In this document: in pieces, positions 19,440-28,020 of the stretch | Layout: each line of letters opens with the position of its first letter | Numbering within the stretch: the first letter of the stretch is position 1 | Assembly: GCA_001780165.1 (NCBI GenBank) | Contig: MFFQ01000114.1 | Location: forward strand, 1 to 52,145 | Direction: 5' to 3' | DNA: 52,145 nucleotides | Origin: Candidatus Eisenbacteria bacterium RBG_16_71_46 | GTDB taxonomy: Bacteria; Eisenbacteria; RBG-16-71-46 | Position numbers and translations under genes: made by a program | The notes under the pieces: model-generated | What the model saw: the letters and a program-made list of their open reading frames with translations, nothing else | Told to the model about the DNA's origin: nothing | Databases searched by the model: none

Positions 19440-20135
19440 ATGGAAGGCGAAGCCGCCACACCCATCGGGCCGCGGGTCGTTCTCGGCCTGTTCGCCGTCG
19501 TCGTCGGCCTGCTGCTGACGCTCGACCACCTCGGCCTGCTGCGCTTCTTCGATTACTGGCGCTTCTGGCCGCTGCTTCTGGTGGCGGCGGGCGGGCTCCG
19601 CATGTCGCAGGCGAGCGCCGGCCCCGGCCGGGCGGCGGGCTTCCTGCTCGCCGCGCTGGGGCTGCTGCTGCTCCTCGACCGCCTGGGCGTGCTCCGTCTC
19701 GATCTCGGCCGCTACTGGCCGCTCGCGCTGGTCGCGATCGGGATCGGGCTGATCTGGAATTCCGTCGGCGGCACGCGTCCGGCGCCGGCCGCGGCGGACG
19801 AGGGCCGGCGGCTGAACCTGATCGCCGTGCTCGGCGGGGCGAGCCGCGGCAGCAACGCCGAGGCGTTCGGCGGCGGCGAGCTGACCGCGCTGCTCGGCGG
19901 CTGCGAGGTGGATCTGCGGCAGGCCTCGATCGGGAACGCGACGGCGGTGATCGACACCTTCGCGCTGTGCGGCGCCGTGCACCTGCGCGTCCCCGAGAGC
20001 TGGACGGTCGAACTGCGCGGCACGCCGGTGCTCGGCGGCTTCAAGGACGGCACCCGGCCTCCGGTACCGCCCGGCCCCCAGCGGCTGGTCGTCACCGGCT
20101 GGGCGATCCTGGGCGGGGTCCAGGTGACGAACTGA
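19440..20135 (+). CDS. LiaF-like / DUF5668 membrane protein
   Basis: 231 residues. Four hydrophobic segments lie in the first 110 residues (VVLGLFAVVVGLLLTLDHLG; WPLLLVAAGGL; AAGFLLAALGLLLLLDRLG; YWPLALVAIGIGLIW), followed by a soluble beta-helical domain (LNLIAVLGGASRGSNAEAFGGGELTALLGGCEVDLRQA) typical of LiaF/cell-wall-active-antibiotic-response proteins. In Firmicutes LiaF damps an envelope-stress two-component system; in Gram-negative phyla the role is unknown. GAGGAG lies just ahead of ATG 19440. It is convergent with korB. Confidence 0.82.
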   Translation: MEGEAATPIGPRVVLGLFAVVVGLLLTLDHLGLLRFFDYWRFWPLLLVAAGGLRMSQASAGPGRAAGFLLAALGLLLLLDRLGVLRLDLGRYWPLALVAIGIGLIWNSVGGTRPAPAAADEGRRLNLIAVLGGASRGSNAEAFGGGELTALLGGCEVDLRQASIGNATAVIDTFALCGAVHLRVPESWTVELRGTPVLGGFKDGTRPPVPPGPQRLVVTGWAILGGVQVTN

Positions 20136-20138
20136 TTG

Positions 20139-20156
20139 CGCCGGCGCGCGCCGGCG
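20139..20156. terminator. Hairpin between convergent LiaF-like gene and korB
   Basis: CGCCGGCG-CG-CGCCGGCG, a perfect 8-bp palindromic stem filling the 22-bp gap between two stop codons. There is no U-run in either direction. Confidence 0.4.
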
Positions 20157-20157
20157 A

Positions 20158-21231
20158 TCAGCCGCCGCCTTCGGCGGCGACCTGCCCACGGCCGGTGCGA
20201 AACCCTTCCATGATCTCCTCCAGCACGCGCCGCGGCGGGCGCACCTGCTCGAGTGGGAGCCGCGCGAGCGGTGTGTCCACCAGCCCCAGATCGCGGTCGA
20301 ATGCCGGCTTCTCCGGCTCCACGTAGAGCAGGCCGGTGACCAGCCGGCGTTCGGTGCGCGCCTCCTCCAGCGTCATGAGCGCGCGCGCGCGGCTCGTGGG
20401 GTCGTAGTCCTCGGCCAGCTTCTTGAGGACGATGTGGGAGCCGTCGGGCAGTTCGACCTCGCGGGTGGTGCCCGGCGCGTAGTCCACGTGGATGTCCTCG
20501 AAGTAGGGCACGAAGTCGATCTCGTGGAGCGGCGTATCGCTCTGCTTGACCGCGGCGTACGACTTGGTCGAGCCCTCGTGGTCGGCGAACGTGACGCAGG
20601 GGCTGACGACGTCGAGCACCGCGGTGCCGCGATGGGCGAAGGCGGCCTTGAGCAGGGGTCGCAGCTGCTTCTGGTCGCCCGAGAACGAGCGCGCCACGAA
20701 TCCGCAGCCCAACTCGATCGCGATCGCGCAGCAGTCGATCGGCATCAGCGCGTTGGGGCGACCGTTCTTCATCGTGCTGCCGACGTCGGCGGTGGCGGAG
20801 AACTGGCCCTTGGTGAGCCCGTACACGCCGTTGTTCTCGATGATGTACACCACCGGCACGTTGCGCCGAACCAGGTGGCAGAACTGTCCCAGCCCGATGC
20901 TGGCCGTGTCACCGTCGCCGGAGACGCCGATCAGCAGCAGCTCGCGATTGGCGAGGTGGACGCCGGTGGCCACGCTCGGCATGCGGCCGTGCACCGCATT
21001 GCACCCGTGGGCGTGGCCGAGGAAGTAGGCCGGCGTCTTGCTCGAGCAGCCGATGCCCGAGAGCTTGGCCACGCGATGGGGCTCGAGGCCGGCTTCGAAG
21101 GCCGCCTGGATGATGCCGCCGGTGATGGCGTTGTGCCCGCACCCGGGACACAGCGTCGTCTTGCCGCCCTCGTAGTCGGCCTTGGTGAAGCCGGCGAGGT
21201 TCCTGGGCCCCTCCGCTGCGGTGCCGCTCAT
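20158..21231 (-). CDS. korB: 2-oxoacid:ferredoxin oxidoreductase, beta subunit
   Basis: 357 residues. This subunit binds thiamine pyrophosphate and a [4Fe-4S] cluster and transfers electrons from 2-oxoglutarate (or a related 2-oxoacid) to ferredoxin while forming acyl-CoA. Seen here: CPGCGH, GIGCSSK and SPCVTF supply the four cluster cysteines; GDGD ... IENNGVYGLTKGQ is the TPP/Mg motif. The length and CPGCGH context fit KorB/OorB. It overlaps korA by 4 bp (ATGA). Substrate preference (2-oxoglutarate versus pyruvate) is inferred from resemblance only. Confidence 0.9.
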   Translation of the reverse strand: MSGTAAEGPRNLAGFTKADYEGGKTTLCPGCGHNAITGGIIQAAFEAGLEPHRVAKLSGIGCSSKTPAYFLGHAHGCNAVHGRMPSVATGVHLANRELLLIGVSGDGDTASIGLGQFCHLVRRNVPVVYIIENNGVYGLTKGQFSATADVGSTMKNGRPNALMPIDCCAIAIELGCGFVARSFSGDQKQLRPLLKAAFAHRGTAVLDVVSPCVTFADHEGSTKSYAAVKQSDTPLHEIDFVPYFEDIHVDYAPGTTREVELPDGSHIVLKKLAEDYDPTSRARALMTLEEARTERRLVTGLLYVEPEKPAFDRDLGLVDTPLARLPLEQVRPPRRVLEEIMEGFRTGRGQVAAEGGG

Positions 21232-23066
21232 CGCACGACTCCTTCCCGGATCGGGGGTGCCGGCCGCGCCGCGCCGGCGCCCGCGGCGCGCTCCTCGCGC
21301 AGCACCTCGTCGGTGATGTGGCGGGGGTCCACCGGCAGCCCCGTGTAGCAGCGGATCGAGCCCACGCGAGCCGCGTCCGCGGGGGATTCGAGCCGCACCA
21401 GCGCGGCCATCTGTCCGTCCCGGTTCTGCTCGACGACGTAGATGCGACGGTAGCGGGCGAGAAAACGCCCGAGGTGCTCGGTGAACGGCAGCGCCCGGAG
21501 CAGCAGGTAGCCGGTGCGCACGCCTTCCGTCTGGAGTTGGTCGCGCGACTCGAGCAGCGCCCAGTGATTGGAACCGAAGGTGATCAGGCCGACCTCCGCC
21601 TGATCGTCGTCTTCCACCAGCGGTGCGGGCACCAGCGCGCGGGCGGTCTCGAACTTGCGGGCGAGACGGTCCATCACCCGCGCGTAGACCTCGGGGCTCT
21701 CGGTGTAGCGCGCCGCCTCGTCGTGTCCCGAGCCCCGGGTGAAGTAGGCGCCCTTGGGATCGCGCACCCCGGGCAACGTGCGATAGGGGATGCCGTCACC
21801 GTCCACGTCGCGGTAGCGCTCGAACGTCGCGAGCTTCGCCAGTTCGGCCTCGGTCAGGACCTTCCCCCGATCCCACGGCCGCTCGGGGTAGGGAAAGGGA
21901 TCGCTCATCCAGTTGTTCATGCCGAGGTCGAGATCGGAGAGCACGAACACCGGAGTCTGCAGCCGCTCGGCCAGGTCGAATGCGCGCATCGCGAAGTCGT
22001 AGCACTCCTCCACCGAGCTCGGCAGCAGGACCGGGTGACGCGTGTCGCCGTGCGAGAGCTGGTGGACGAAGGCGAGGTCGCCCTGGGAGGTGCGGGTCGG
22101 CAGCCCGGTGCTGGGGCCGACGCGCTGGATGTCCCAGACCACCGCCGGGATCTCGGCGTAGTAGCCGTACCCGGCGAATTCCGCCATCAGCGAGATGCCC
22201 GGCCCCGAGGTCGAGGTCATGGACCGCGCGCCCGCCCAGCCCGCGCCCAGCGCCATGCCGATGGCCGCGATCTCGTCCTCGGCCTGCACCACGGCGTAGT
22301 TGGCCCGGCCGTCGGGTCTCCGGCGGTAGCGCTCGAGGTGGCCGATGAGCGCCTCGATCAGGCTCGACGAGGGCGTGATCGGATACCACGTCACCACCGT
22401 CACCCCGCCGAACATCGCTCCGAGCGCGGCGGCGTTGTTGCCGTCGATCAGGATCTTGCCCTCGGTCAGGCTCATGCGCTCGACCCGGAAGGGATCGCGT
22501 TTGTCCAGATGGTCGCGCGCCCATTCCCAGCCCGCGCGCACCGCCTGGTGATTGAGGGCCAGTGCCTTGGGCTTGTGGCCGAGCTGCGCGTCCAGCGCGC
22601 GCTCGATCTCCCCCTCGGCGATGCCGAGCAGCTCGGCGAGCACGCCGACGTAGATCATGTTGACCACCAGCCGCCGCAGCCGGACGTCGTGCGTGATCGG
22701 CTCGATCAGCGCCCGCATCGGGACCGCGTAGACGACGCGGTCGTCCGGGATCGGCGGCACCTGGATCTGGTCGTTGAGCACGATCACCCCGCCGGGCCCC
22801 ACACCGGCGACGTCGGCCTCGGCGGTCTCCGGGTTCATCACCACCATGACGTCGGTGCGGGCGGCGCGCGCGACCCAGCCGTGCCGGCTCACGCGGATCG
22901 TGAACCAGGTCGGAAGCCCGGCGATGTTGGAGGGGAACAGGTTCTTCCCGCTCACCGGGACACCCATCTGGAAGATGGCGCGCAGCAGAACGGTGTTCGA
23001 GGTCTGGCTCCCCGAGCCGTTGACCGTCGCCACCTGGATGCTGAAATCGTTCACCCCTGGATTCAC
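21228..23066 (-). CDS. korA: 2-oxoacid:ferredoxin oxidoreductase, alpha subunit (gamma-alpha fused)
   Basis: 612 residues in the fused two-subunit arrangement. Residues about 1-185 are the gamma-like CoA/interaction domain (NGSGSQTSNTVLLRA); about 200-400 are the pyrimidine-binding alpha domain (GNNAAALGAMFGGVTVVTWYPITPSSSLIE, then ATSTSGPGISLMAEF-like SMTSTSGPG); the rest is the transketolase C-like domain. No separate ferredoxin-like delta subunit is present, as in KorAB of actinobacteria and Hydrogenobacter. The start is GTG 23066 with GGGAAGG upstream. It is downstream of the reductase gene by 40 bp. Confidence 0.92.
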   Translation of the reverse strand: MNPGVNDFSIQVATVNGSGSQTSNTVLLRAIFQMGVPVSGKNLFPSNIAGLPTWFTIRVSRHGWVARAARTDVMVVMNPETAEADVAGVGPGGVIVLNDQIQVPPIPDDRVVYAVPMRALIEPITHDVRLRRLVVNMIYVGVLAELLGIAEGEIERALDAQLGHKPKALALNHQAVRAGWEWARDHLDKRDPFRVERMSLTEGKILIDGNNAAALGAMFGGVTVVTWYPITPSSSLIEALIGHLERYRRRPDGRANYAVVQAEDEIAAIGMALGAGWAGARSMTSTSGPGISLMAEFAGYGYYAEIPAVVWDIQRVGPSTGLPTRTSQGDLAFVHQLSHGDTRHPVLLPSSVEECYDFAMRAFDLAERLQTPVFVLSDLDLGMNNWMSDPFPYPERPWDRGKVLTEAELAKLATFERYRDVDGDGIPYRTLPGVRDPKGAYFTRGSGHDEAARYTESPEVYARVMDRLARKFETARALVPAPLVEDDDQAEVGLITFGSNHWALLESRDQLQTEGVRTGYLLLRALPFTEHLGRFLARYRRIYVVEQNRDGQMAALVRLESPADAARVGSIRCYTGLPVDPRHITDEVLREERAAGAGAARPAPPIREGVVR

Positions 23067-23106
23067 GCGGGAACCTTCCCGGCCGGCTGCCGGCCGTTCA
23101 CGAGGC

Positions 23107-24090
23107 TCAGGAATAGAGATCGCCCATCGTCATTCGGGCGGGTTTGCGCACCCACATGTACGCGGCGTTCGCGGCCATCGCGCCTTCGCTCGAGGCGGTG
23201 ATCAGCAGCTTGTACTTCCCCTCGTAGGTGACGATGTCGCCGCAGGCGAAGATGCCCTCGACCGAGGTTCGCATCTGGGGGTCCACGACGATCTGGTTGC
23301 CCCGGGTCTCGATCCCCCACCGCTTGACCGCATCCAGATTCACCGCCGCGCCGATGTTGACCACCAGGTAGTCGCATTCCACCCGCAGGGGCTCCGGCGC
23401 GCCCTTGGTCTGCGCGATCACCGCGCGGATCGCCCCGTTCTCGGATTCGATCGCCTTGACGCGGGTGTTGAGGTGGCACGGGATCCCCATCCGGTTCACC
23501 TCGTCGATGTTGCTCTGCATGCCGGTGAAGCGATCCAGCACCTGGATCATCGTCACCTCGGCCCCGGCGTCCCGCGCCGCCTGCGCGCTCTCGAGCCCCG
23601 AGTCGCCCCCACCGACCACCACCACGCGCCTGCCCGCCGACCTCGAGCGCTCGGGCATCCGGTAGGTGAGCGTGTCCTCGGACAGCCCCTCCTCCCCGTC
23701 CACGCGCAGCTTGCGGGGCTCGAATGCCCCGCCGCCGATCGCGATGATCAGGGCCGTGGCACCGTGCCGGTGCTTCTCCCCGGTCACCACGTCGTGCGCG
23801 AGGACCTCGAAGCCTTCGGCGCCGAGCCGCTGCACGTCGTCGACCTTGCGGCTCTCGACGATCTCGACCTCGAGTTGCCGGGCGTGCTGGGCGATCTGGG
23901 ACGCCAACTCGTTGGCGATGATGCGATGATACCCGGGCCAGTCGTGCACCGGCTTCTCTCCGTAGAGCGAGACCAGTTGCCCGCCCGATCGGCCGGCGTC
24001 CAGCACCAGCACGGACATGCTCCGCATCCGGCAGTACATGGCCGCCGTGAGACCCGCCGGGCCGCCGCCGATGATCAGGACTTCGTGCAA
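23107..24090 (-). CDS. Ferredoxin-NADP reductase-like flavoprotein (thioredoxin-reductase fold)
   Basis: 327 residues. FAD-binding GGGPAGLTAAMYCRMRS at the N-terminus, NADP-binding VVVGGGDSGLESA in the middle, and FACGDIVTY with FAD contact near the C-terminus. The fold is that of thioredoxin reductase, but the CxxC redox pair normally before the NADP domain is missing, and SLYGEKPVHDWPG resembles type 2 ferredoxin-NADP reductases. Being first in an operon with korAB supports electron transfer between reduced ferredoxin and NADP. The frame is open to 24291, but TTG 24090 was chosen: AAGGAG sits 6 bases upstream and the FAD motif follows directly. Confidence 0.85.
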   Translation of the reverse strand: MHEVLIIGGGPAGLTAAMYCRMRSMSVLVLDAGRSGGQLVSLYGEKPVHDWPGYHRIIANELASQIAQHARQLEVEIVESRKVDDVQRLGAEGFEVLAHDVVTGEKHRHGATALIIAIGGGAFEPRKLRVDGEEGLSEDTLTYRMPERSRSAGRRVVVVGGGDSGLESAQAARDAGAEVTMIQVLDRFTGMQSNIDEVNRMGIPCHLNTRVKAIESENGAIRAVIAQTKGAPEPLRVECDYLVVNIGAAVNLDAVKRWGIETRGNQIVVDPQMRTSVEGIFACGDIVTYEGKYKLLITASSEGAMAANAAYMWVRKPARMTMGDLYS

Positions 24091-24217
24091 CCGTTCTCCT
24101 TCAGGAGCACGGGACGCCGGCACTCGGTCCACCGGCGCCCGCGCTCCGGCCTGCGGCGCGCGGGGCCCGGGCGTGGAAACCGGCCCCTGGGCTCGACCCG
24201 TTCCCACAATTCGATGA

Positions 24218-24246
24218 ACCGTAAGGGCATGGACGGGGTGGGTCAA
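24218..24246 (-). promoter_or_regulatory. Predicted sigma-70 promoter of the reductase-korAB operon
   Basis: Minus strand TTGACC (24246-24241), 17 bp, TACGGT (24223-24218). The implied 5' leader is about 120 nt. Confidence 0.6.
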
Positions 24247-24298
24247 GCCGCGGCGACCCATCGCGCGCCTCCGAGGCGGCCCGCGGCCCATTCACCTC

Positions 24299-24330
24299 GC
24301 AGCGGGGCAGCGGGGCAGCGGGGCAGCGGC
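24299..24330 (+). repeat. Octamer tandem repeat
   Basis: Four units of GCAGCGGG, the last with one mismatch. It is intergenic and only 3 bp from a hairpin. Confidence 0.85.
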
Positions 24331-24332
24331 GG

Positions 24333-24350
24333 TGCCTCCCGGGGGGGAGG
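24333..24350. other. Perfect GC hairpin
   Basis: GCCTCCC-GGGG-GGGAGGC, a 7-bp perfect stem with a GGGG loop, in the intergenic region between divergent genes. It is too far from any gene end to be an obvious terminator. Confidence 0.5.
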
Positions 24351-24531
24351 CGAATCGCCCAAGCCTCAAGTATCCCTTGCAGCTAGCCGATGATCCAGAC
24401 AGCCCCCGTCGGCCTTGACCGGGTCACCTCCGGCATCCGTTTCGCCCCAGGCGATCCGGATGCAACGGCGCGTGCCTGCTTCGATGAAGCCGGCGCTCCG
24501 CCGCTGCGTACTCATTTCGCGCGTGGAGTAG

Positions 24532-27135
24532 ATGCCTCAGGCACCCAAACCCGACAACGAAACCGAGCGCCTCGCCGCACTGCACGCACTCGACGTGCTC
24601 GACAGCGCGCCGGAGGCCGCGTTCGACGACCTGGCCCGGCTCGCGGCGCAGATCTGCGACACGCCGATCGCGCTCGTGAGCCTGATCGACGCCGAGCGCC
24701 AATGGTTCAAGGCCCGCGTGCGCTTCGCGCCGGCCGAAACCCCGCGCCGGCTCTCCTTCTGCGCCCACGCCATCCTCGACCCCAACCTCCTGGTGGTGCC
24801 GGACGCGCTGGCCGACCCCCGTTTCGCCGACAACCCGCTCGCCACGGCCGACTCGCCGGTCCGGTTCTACGCCGGCGCCCCGCTCATCACCCCCGAGGGG
24901 CTCGCGCTCGGCACGCTGTGCGTGATCGACCACGTCCCCCGCTCGCTCAGCCTGGAGCAGCGCGAAGCGCTGCGCAGCCTGGCGCGCCAGATCGTGCTCC
25001 AGCTCGAGTTGCGCGCCCAGTCCGGGCGATTGGCGCTCCCGGGCCCGGTTTCCGGCCACCGCGGCTACGATCGTTTTCGCGGCGTGTTCGATCGCGCCAC
25101 GTTGGGCCTGGCGATCCATGCGAACGACGGCACCTTCACCGAGGTCAACTCGGCGTTGTGCCAGATCCTCGGCTACGAGCGCCACGAACTGGTGGGGCCC
25201 GATCGCGCGGTGCTCACGCCGAACGAGGAGCTTGCCGGCGATGCCGAGATCAGGCGCCGGCTGCTCGCGGACGAGATCCCCGACCATCGCGAGGAGCGCC
25301 GCGTCGTGACGCGCGACGGTCGCATCCGCTGGGCGCGGTTGAGTCTCTCCCTGGTCCGCGACACCGACGGGAACCCGCTTCACTTCGTCTCCCAGCTGGT
25401 CGACATCACCGATCGCAGGTCGGCGCAGGAGGTCTCGATCGCGAACCCGAAGACGCTCGGCGAGTCGTTACCCGATTCCGAGCAGGCGCGCGCCCGGGAC
25501 GAGGAGCAGGCGCGTGAGCTGCACGAACAGGCCGGCGAGCTGGCGCGGGCGCGGGACGAGGCGCTGCGGGCGGCGCGCATCAAGTCGAACTTCCTGGCCA
25601 ACATGAGTCACGAGATCCGAACGCCGATGAATGGCGTCATCGGGCTCACCGGCCTGCTGCTCGACACGGCGCTCAGCGCGGAGCAGCGCGACCTCGCTCG
25701 GACCATCCGGCAGAGCGCGGATTCGCTGCTCAACCTGATCAACGACATCCTCGACCTGTCCAAGATCGAATCCGGCAAGCTCGCGATCGAGCCGGTGGCG
25801 TTCGATCTCCGATCCGTGATTCACGAGGTCGAGGACCTGCTGGCGCCAGAGGCGAGGGAGAAGAAGCTCACCTTCGGCACCGACGTGGCCGACGACCTGC
25901 CGCAACGCCTGGTGGGGGACGCGGGGCGACTGCGTCAGATTCTCACCAACCTGGTCGGGAACGCGATCAAGTTCACCGGCCGCGGCTCGGTGGAGATCCG
26001 CGCGCGACTGCTTCGCCAAGAGGACGACCGCGCGAGTTTCCGCATCGAGGTACGCGACACCGGGATCGGGATACCGCCCGAACGCCATGCCGCGGTGTTC
26101 CAACGCTTCGTGCAGGCGGAGAGTGACACGATGCGCCGCTACGGCGGCACCGGGCTCGGGCTCGCGATCTCCCGCCAGCTCGTCGAGCTCATGGGGGGCC
26201 GGATCGGGCTCGATAGCCGGCCCGGCACGGGCAGCGCTTTCTGGGTGGAGTTCGAGTTGCCCGTCGCCGTCGCCGCGGTCGGGGCTCGGGGCTCGTACGG
26301 GAAGGACCCCGACGGAGGCGCGAGCGGCGCGCAAGACGATCCGCCGGCCGTGCCGCTGGGGCTGCGCGTGCTGGTGGCGGAGGACAACCGCATCAGCCAG
26401 ACGATCACGCTGAAGATGCTGGAGCGTCTCGGCTGCCACGCCGACGCCGTCGCCAACGGGAGCGAAGCGCTCGAGGCCCTGGCGCGCATCCACTACGACG
26501 CCGTGCTGATGGACGTGCAGATGCCGGAGATGGACGGCCTCGAGGCCACGACCGAGATCCGCCGGCTCGAGGCCGGGACCGGACGGCGGATCCCGATCGT
26601 CGCGGTCACCGCGCACGCGATGAAGGGCGACCGCGAGCGCTGCCTCGCCGCGGGGATGGACGTCTACGTGTCGAAGCCGGTGTGCCCGGCGGATCTCGCA
26701 CGGGCGCTCGGGCGCTGGCGCGGCCGCCTGCTGCCGATCGGCCGCCGCGCCCGCGGTCCGCGGGCGGGCGCCGCGCCCCCGGCTCCCCCGCCGCGCTTCA
26801 TCCCCGGCCGCCTGCGCGGGGTGGCCGACGCCGATCCGGCCTTCGAGCGGCACATGCTGTCGGAGTTCCGCTCCGGGCTCCCGGAAATGCTCGAGGCGAT
26901 CGGCGGCGCGCTCGCGCAGCGCGACCCGGCGCGGGTGGCGTTCACCGCCCACACGCTGAAGGGAACTTGTCGCACGATGGGGGGCGATGCGCTCGGCGGC
27001 ATCAGCGCCGAGATCGAGCGCCTCGGCCAGCGTGGCGACCTCGAGGGCGCGGCCGAGGCCTTCGAGCGCGCCCGCGAGGAGATGAAAGGACTGCTCCAGG
27101 CGCTCGAGGACCACCTGCGTCCGCAGGCCGCCTGA
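24532..27135 (+). CDS. Hybrid sensor histidine kinase (GAF-PAS-HisKA-HATPase-REC-HPt)
   Basis: 867 residues, no membrane segment, so cytoplasmic. GAF about 15-160; PAS about 178-297 (ending DITDRR); coiled coil about 305-350; dimerisation/phosphoacceptor H360 in [14 protein letters not shown]-binding N477 with DTGIGIP and GGTGLGLAI; receiver domain about 612-725 with phosphoacceptor D661 ([11 protein letters not shown]) and K715; HPt domain at the C-terminus with H807 ([13 protein letters not shown]). All four phosphorelay residues (His-Asp-His and ATP site) are intact, so it can run a complete phosphorelay to an unlinked regulator. The start ATG 24532 follows GTGGAG closely. No response regulator gene is adjacent. 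Confidence 0.95.
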   Translation: MPQAPKPDNETERLAALHALDVLDSAPEAAFDDLARLAAQICDTPIALVSLIDAERQWFKARVRFAPAETPRRLSFCAHAILDPNLLVVPDALADPRFADNPLATADSPVRFYAGAPLITPEGLALGTLCVIDHVPRSLSLEQREALRSLARQIVLQLELRAQSGRLALPGPVSGHRGYDRFRGVFDRATLGLAIHANDGTFTEVNSALCQILGYERHELVGPDRAVLTPNEELAGDAEIRRRLLADEIPDHREERRVVTRDGRIRWARLSLSLVRDTDGNPLHFVSQLVDITDRRSAQEVSIANPKTLGESLPDSEQARARDEEQARELHEQAGELARARDEALRAARIKSNFLANMSHEIRTPMNGVIGLTGLLLDTALSAEQRDLARTIRQSADSLLNLINDILDLSKIESGKLAIEPVAFDLRSVIHEVEDLLAPEAREKKLTFGTDVADDLPQRLVGDAGRLRQILTNLVGNAIKFTGRGSVEIRARLLRQEDDRASFRIEVRDTGIGIPPERHAAVFQRFVQAESDTMRRYGGTGLGLAISRQLVELMGGRIGLDSRPGTGSAFWVEFELPVAVAAVGARGSYGKDPDGGASGAQDDPPAVPLGLRVLVAEDNRISQTITLKMLERLGCHADAVANGSEALEALARIHYDAVLMDVQMPEMDGLEATTEIRRLEAGTGRRIPIVAVTAHAMKGDRERCLAAGMDVYVSKPVCPADLARALGRWRGRLLPIGRRARGPRAGAAPPAPPPRFIPGRLRGVADADPAFERHMLSEFRSGLPEMLEAIGGALAQRDPARVAFTAHTLKGTCRTMGGDALGGISAEIERLGQRGDLEGAAEAFERAREEMKGLLQALEDHLRPQAA

Positions 27136-27226
27136 GGCGCGACGCGCGGCGACCCACCTCGTGCGCTCGCGCGCGGCGGCCCGCTTTCTCGACGCACCCC
27201 TCGCGGCGCATCCTCTCGCGGCGCGC

Positions 27227-27255
27227 TTGACCCCCGGAGCGGCCCCGGCTAGCGT
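27227..27255 (+). promoter_or_regulatory. Predicted promoter of the NTase-like/TPM/LemA operon
   Basis: TTGACC (27227-27232), 17 bp, TAGCGT (27250-27255). The ATG is only 10 bases after the -10 box, so the transcript would be leaderless or nearly so. Confidence 0.5.
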
Positions 27256-27264
27256 GGTGGCGTC

Positions 27265-28020
27265 ATGCACACGCACGGTGAATTGCGCATCGAGCCGGGA
27301 GAGGACACGCTCGCCGCGACGCGCGAGTGGTTGAGGCCGGTGCGCAAGGCGCTGGGACCGGATTTCCTCTCGGCCTACCTCACCGGCAGCGTGCTCACCC
27401 AGGGATTCCATCCCAAGCGCTCGCGCGTCAACCTGCTCGTGGTGGCGCGGGAGTTGCCGCCCGAGCGGCTCGACGCGCTGATCGATGCGACCCCCAAGTC
27501 GCGCCGGTCGCCGCGGTTCGAGCCCCTGTTCCTCACCCGCCACCAGATCGAGAACTCGCTCGATTCGTTCCCGATCGAGTGGCTCGAGATCAAGGAACGT
27601 CATCTCCGTATCGAGGGCGAGGACATCTTCGGACCGCTCGAGGTGCCGCGCACGCACCTCCGGCTCCAGTGCGAGCACGAGCTGCGCGCAAAGAACATCC
27701 GGCTGCGGCAGTCCTACCTGGCCAACCGCAAGCACCCGGCGGAGCTGGAAGAGCAGCTGCGGTCGGCCGCGAGCGGCGTCGCCACCCTGTTCCGCACCCT
27801 GCTGAGACTGCGCGGGGAGAACCCGCCGAGCGACAACGCCCACGTCATCGAGCGCGTGGCCGACGTGTTCCACGTGGATGCTTCGGGGTTGCTCGCAGCG
27901 CACCTGATCCGCCATTCGGAAGTGACCCGCAAGCGCGCCGAGGTGGTCGCCCTGTACCGGAAGTTCATGGTCGAGTTCGACCGCCTGGTCTCGGCGATCG
28001 ACGGGTTGCCGGTGAAATGA
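27265..28020 (+). CDS. Nucleotidyltransferase-like protein of unknown function
   Basis: 251 residues, not confidently assignable. Residues 38-60 (YLTGSVLTQGF ... RSRVNLLVV) look like the G-S ... [DE]h[DE] core of the polymerase-beta nucleotidyltransferase fold, but the metal-binding acidic pair is replaced by R-V-N, so catalysis is unlikely if the resemblance is real. The C-terminal half is helical (LRLQCEHELRAKNIRLRQSYL), as in kanamycin-type NTase partners. No signal peptide. The downstream TPM gene overlaps it by 4 bp (ATGA), and LemA follows, so it probably belongs to a membrane-associated process shared with them. Confidence 0.6.
   Translation: MHTHGELRIEPGEDTLAATREWLRPVRKALGPDFLSAYLTGSVLTQGFHPKRSRVNLLVVARELPPERLDALIDATPKSRRSPRFEPLFLTRHQIENSLDSFPIEWLEIKERHLRIEGEDIFGPLEVPRTHLRLQCEHELRAKNIRLRQSYLANRKHPAELEEQLRSAASGVATLFRTLLRLRGENPPSDNAHVIERVADVFHVDASGLLAAHLIRHSEVTRKRAEVVALYRKFMVEFDRLVSAIDGLPVK

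Larger units (their letters stand above)
24091..24531. other. 441-bp divergent intergenic region between the reductase and the histidine kinase
   Basis: Holds the predicted reductase promoter, an 8-bp tandem repeat and a perfect hairpin, listed separately. Nothing gene-like was seen, and no clear promoter was recognised for the kinase at 24532. Confidence 0.6.

Noticed and set aside
23107-24090. Annotation as thioredoxin reductase
   Set aside because: The redox CxxC expected before the NADP domain is absent, and the operon partners are ferredoxin-dependent.
24360-24530. Possible cyclic-di-GMP riboswitch before the hybrid kinase
   Set aside because: The conserved GEMM core bases and paired arms could not be found.
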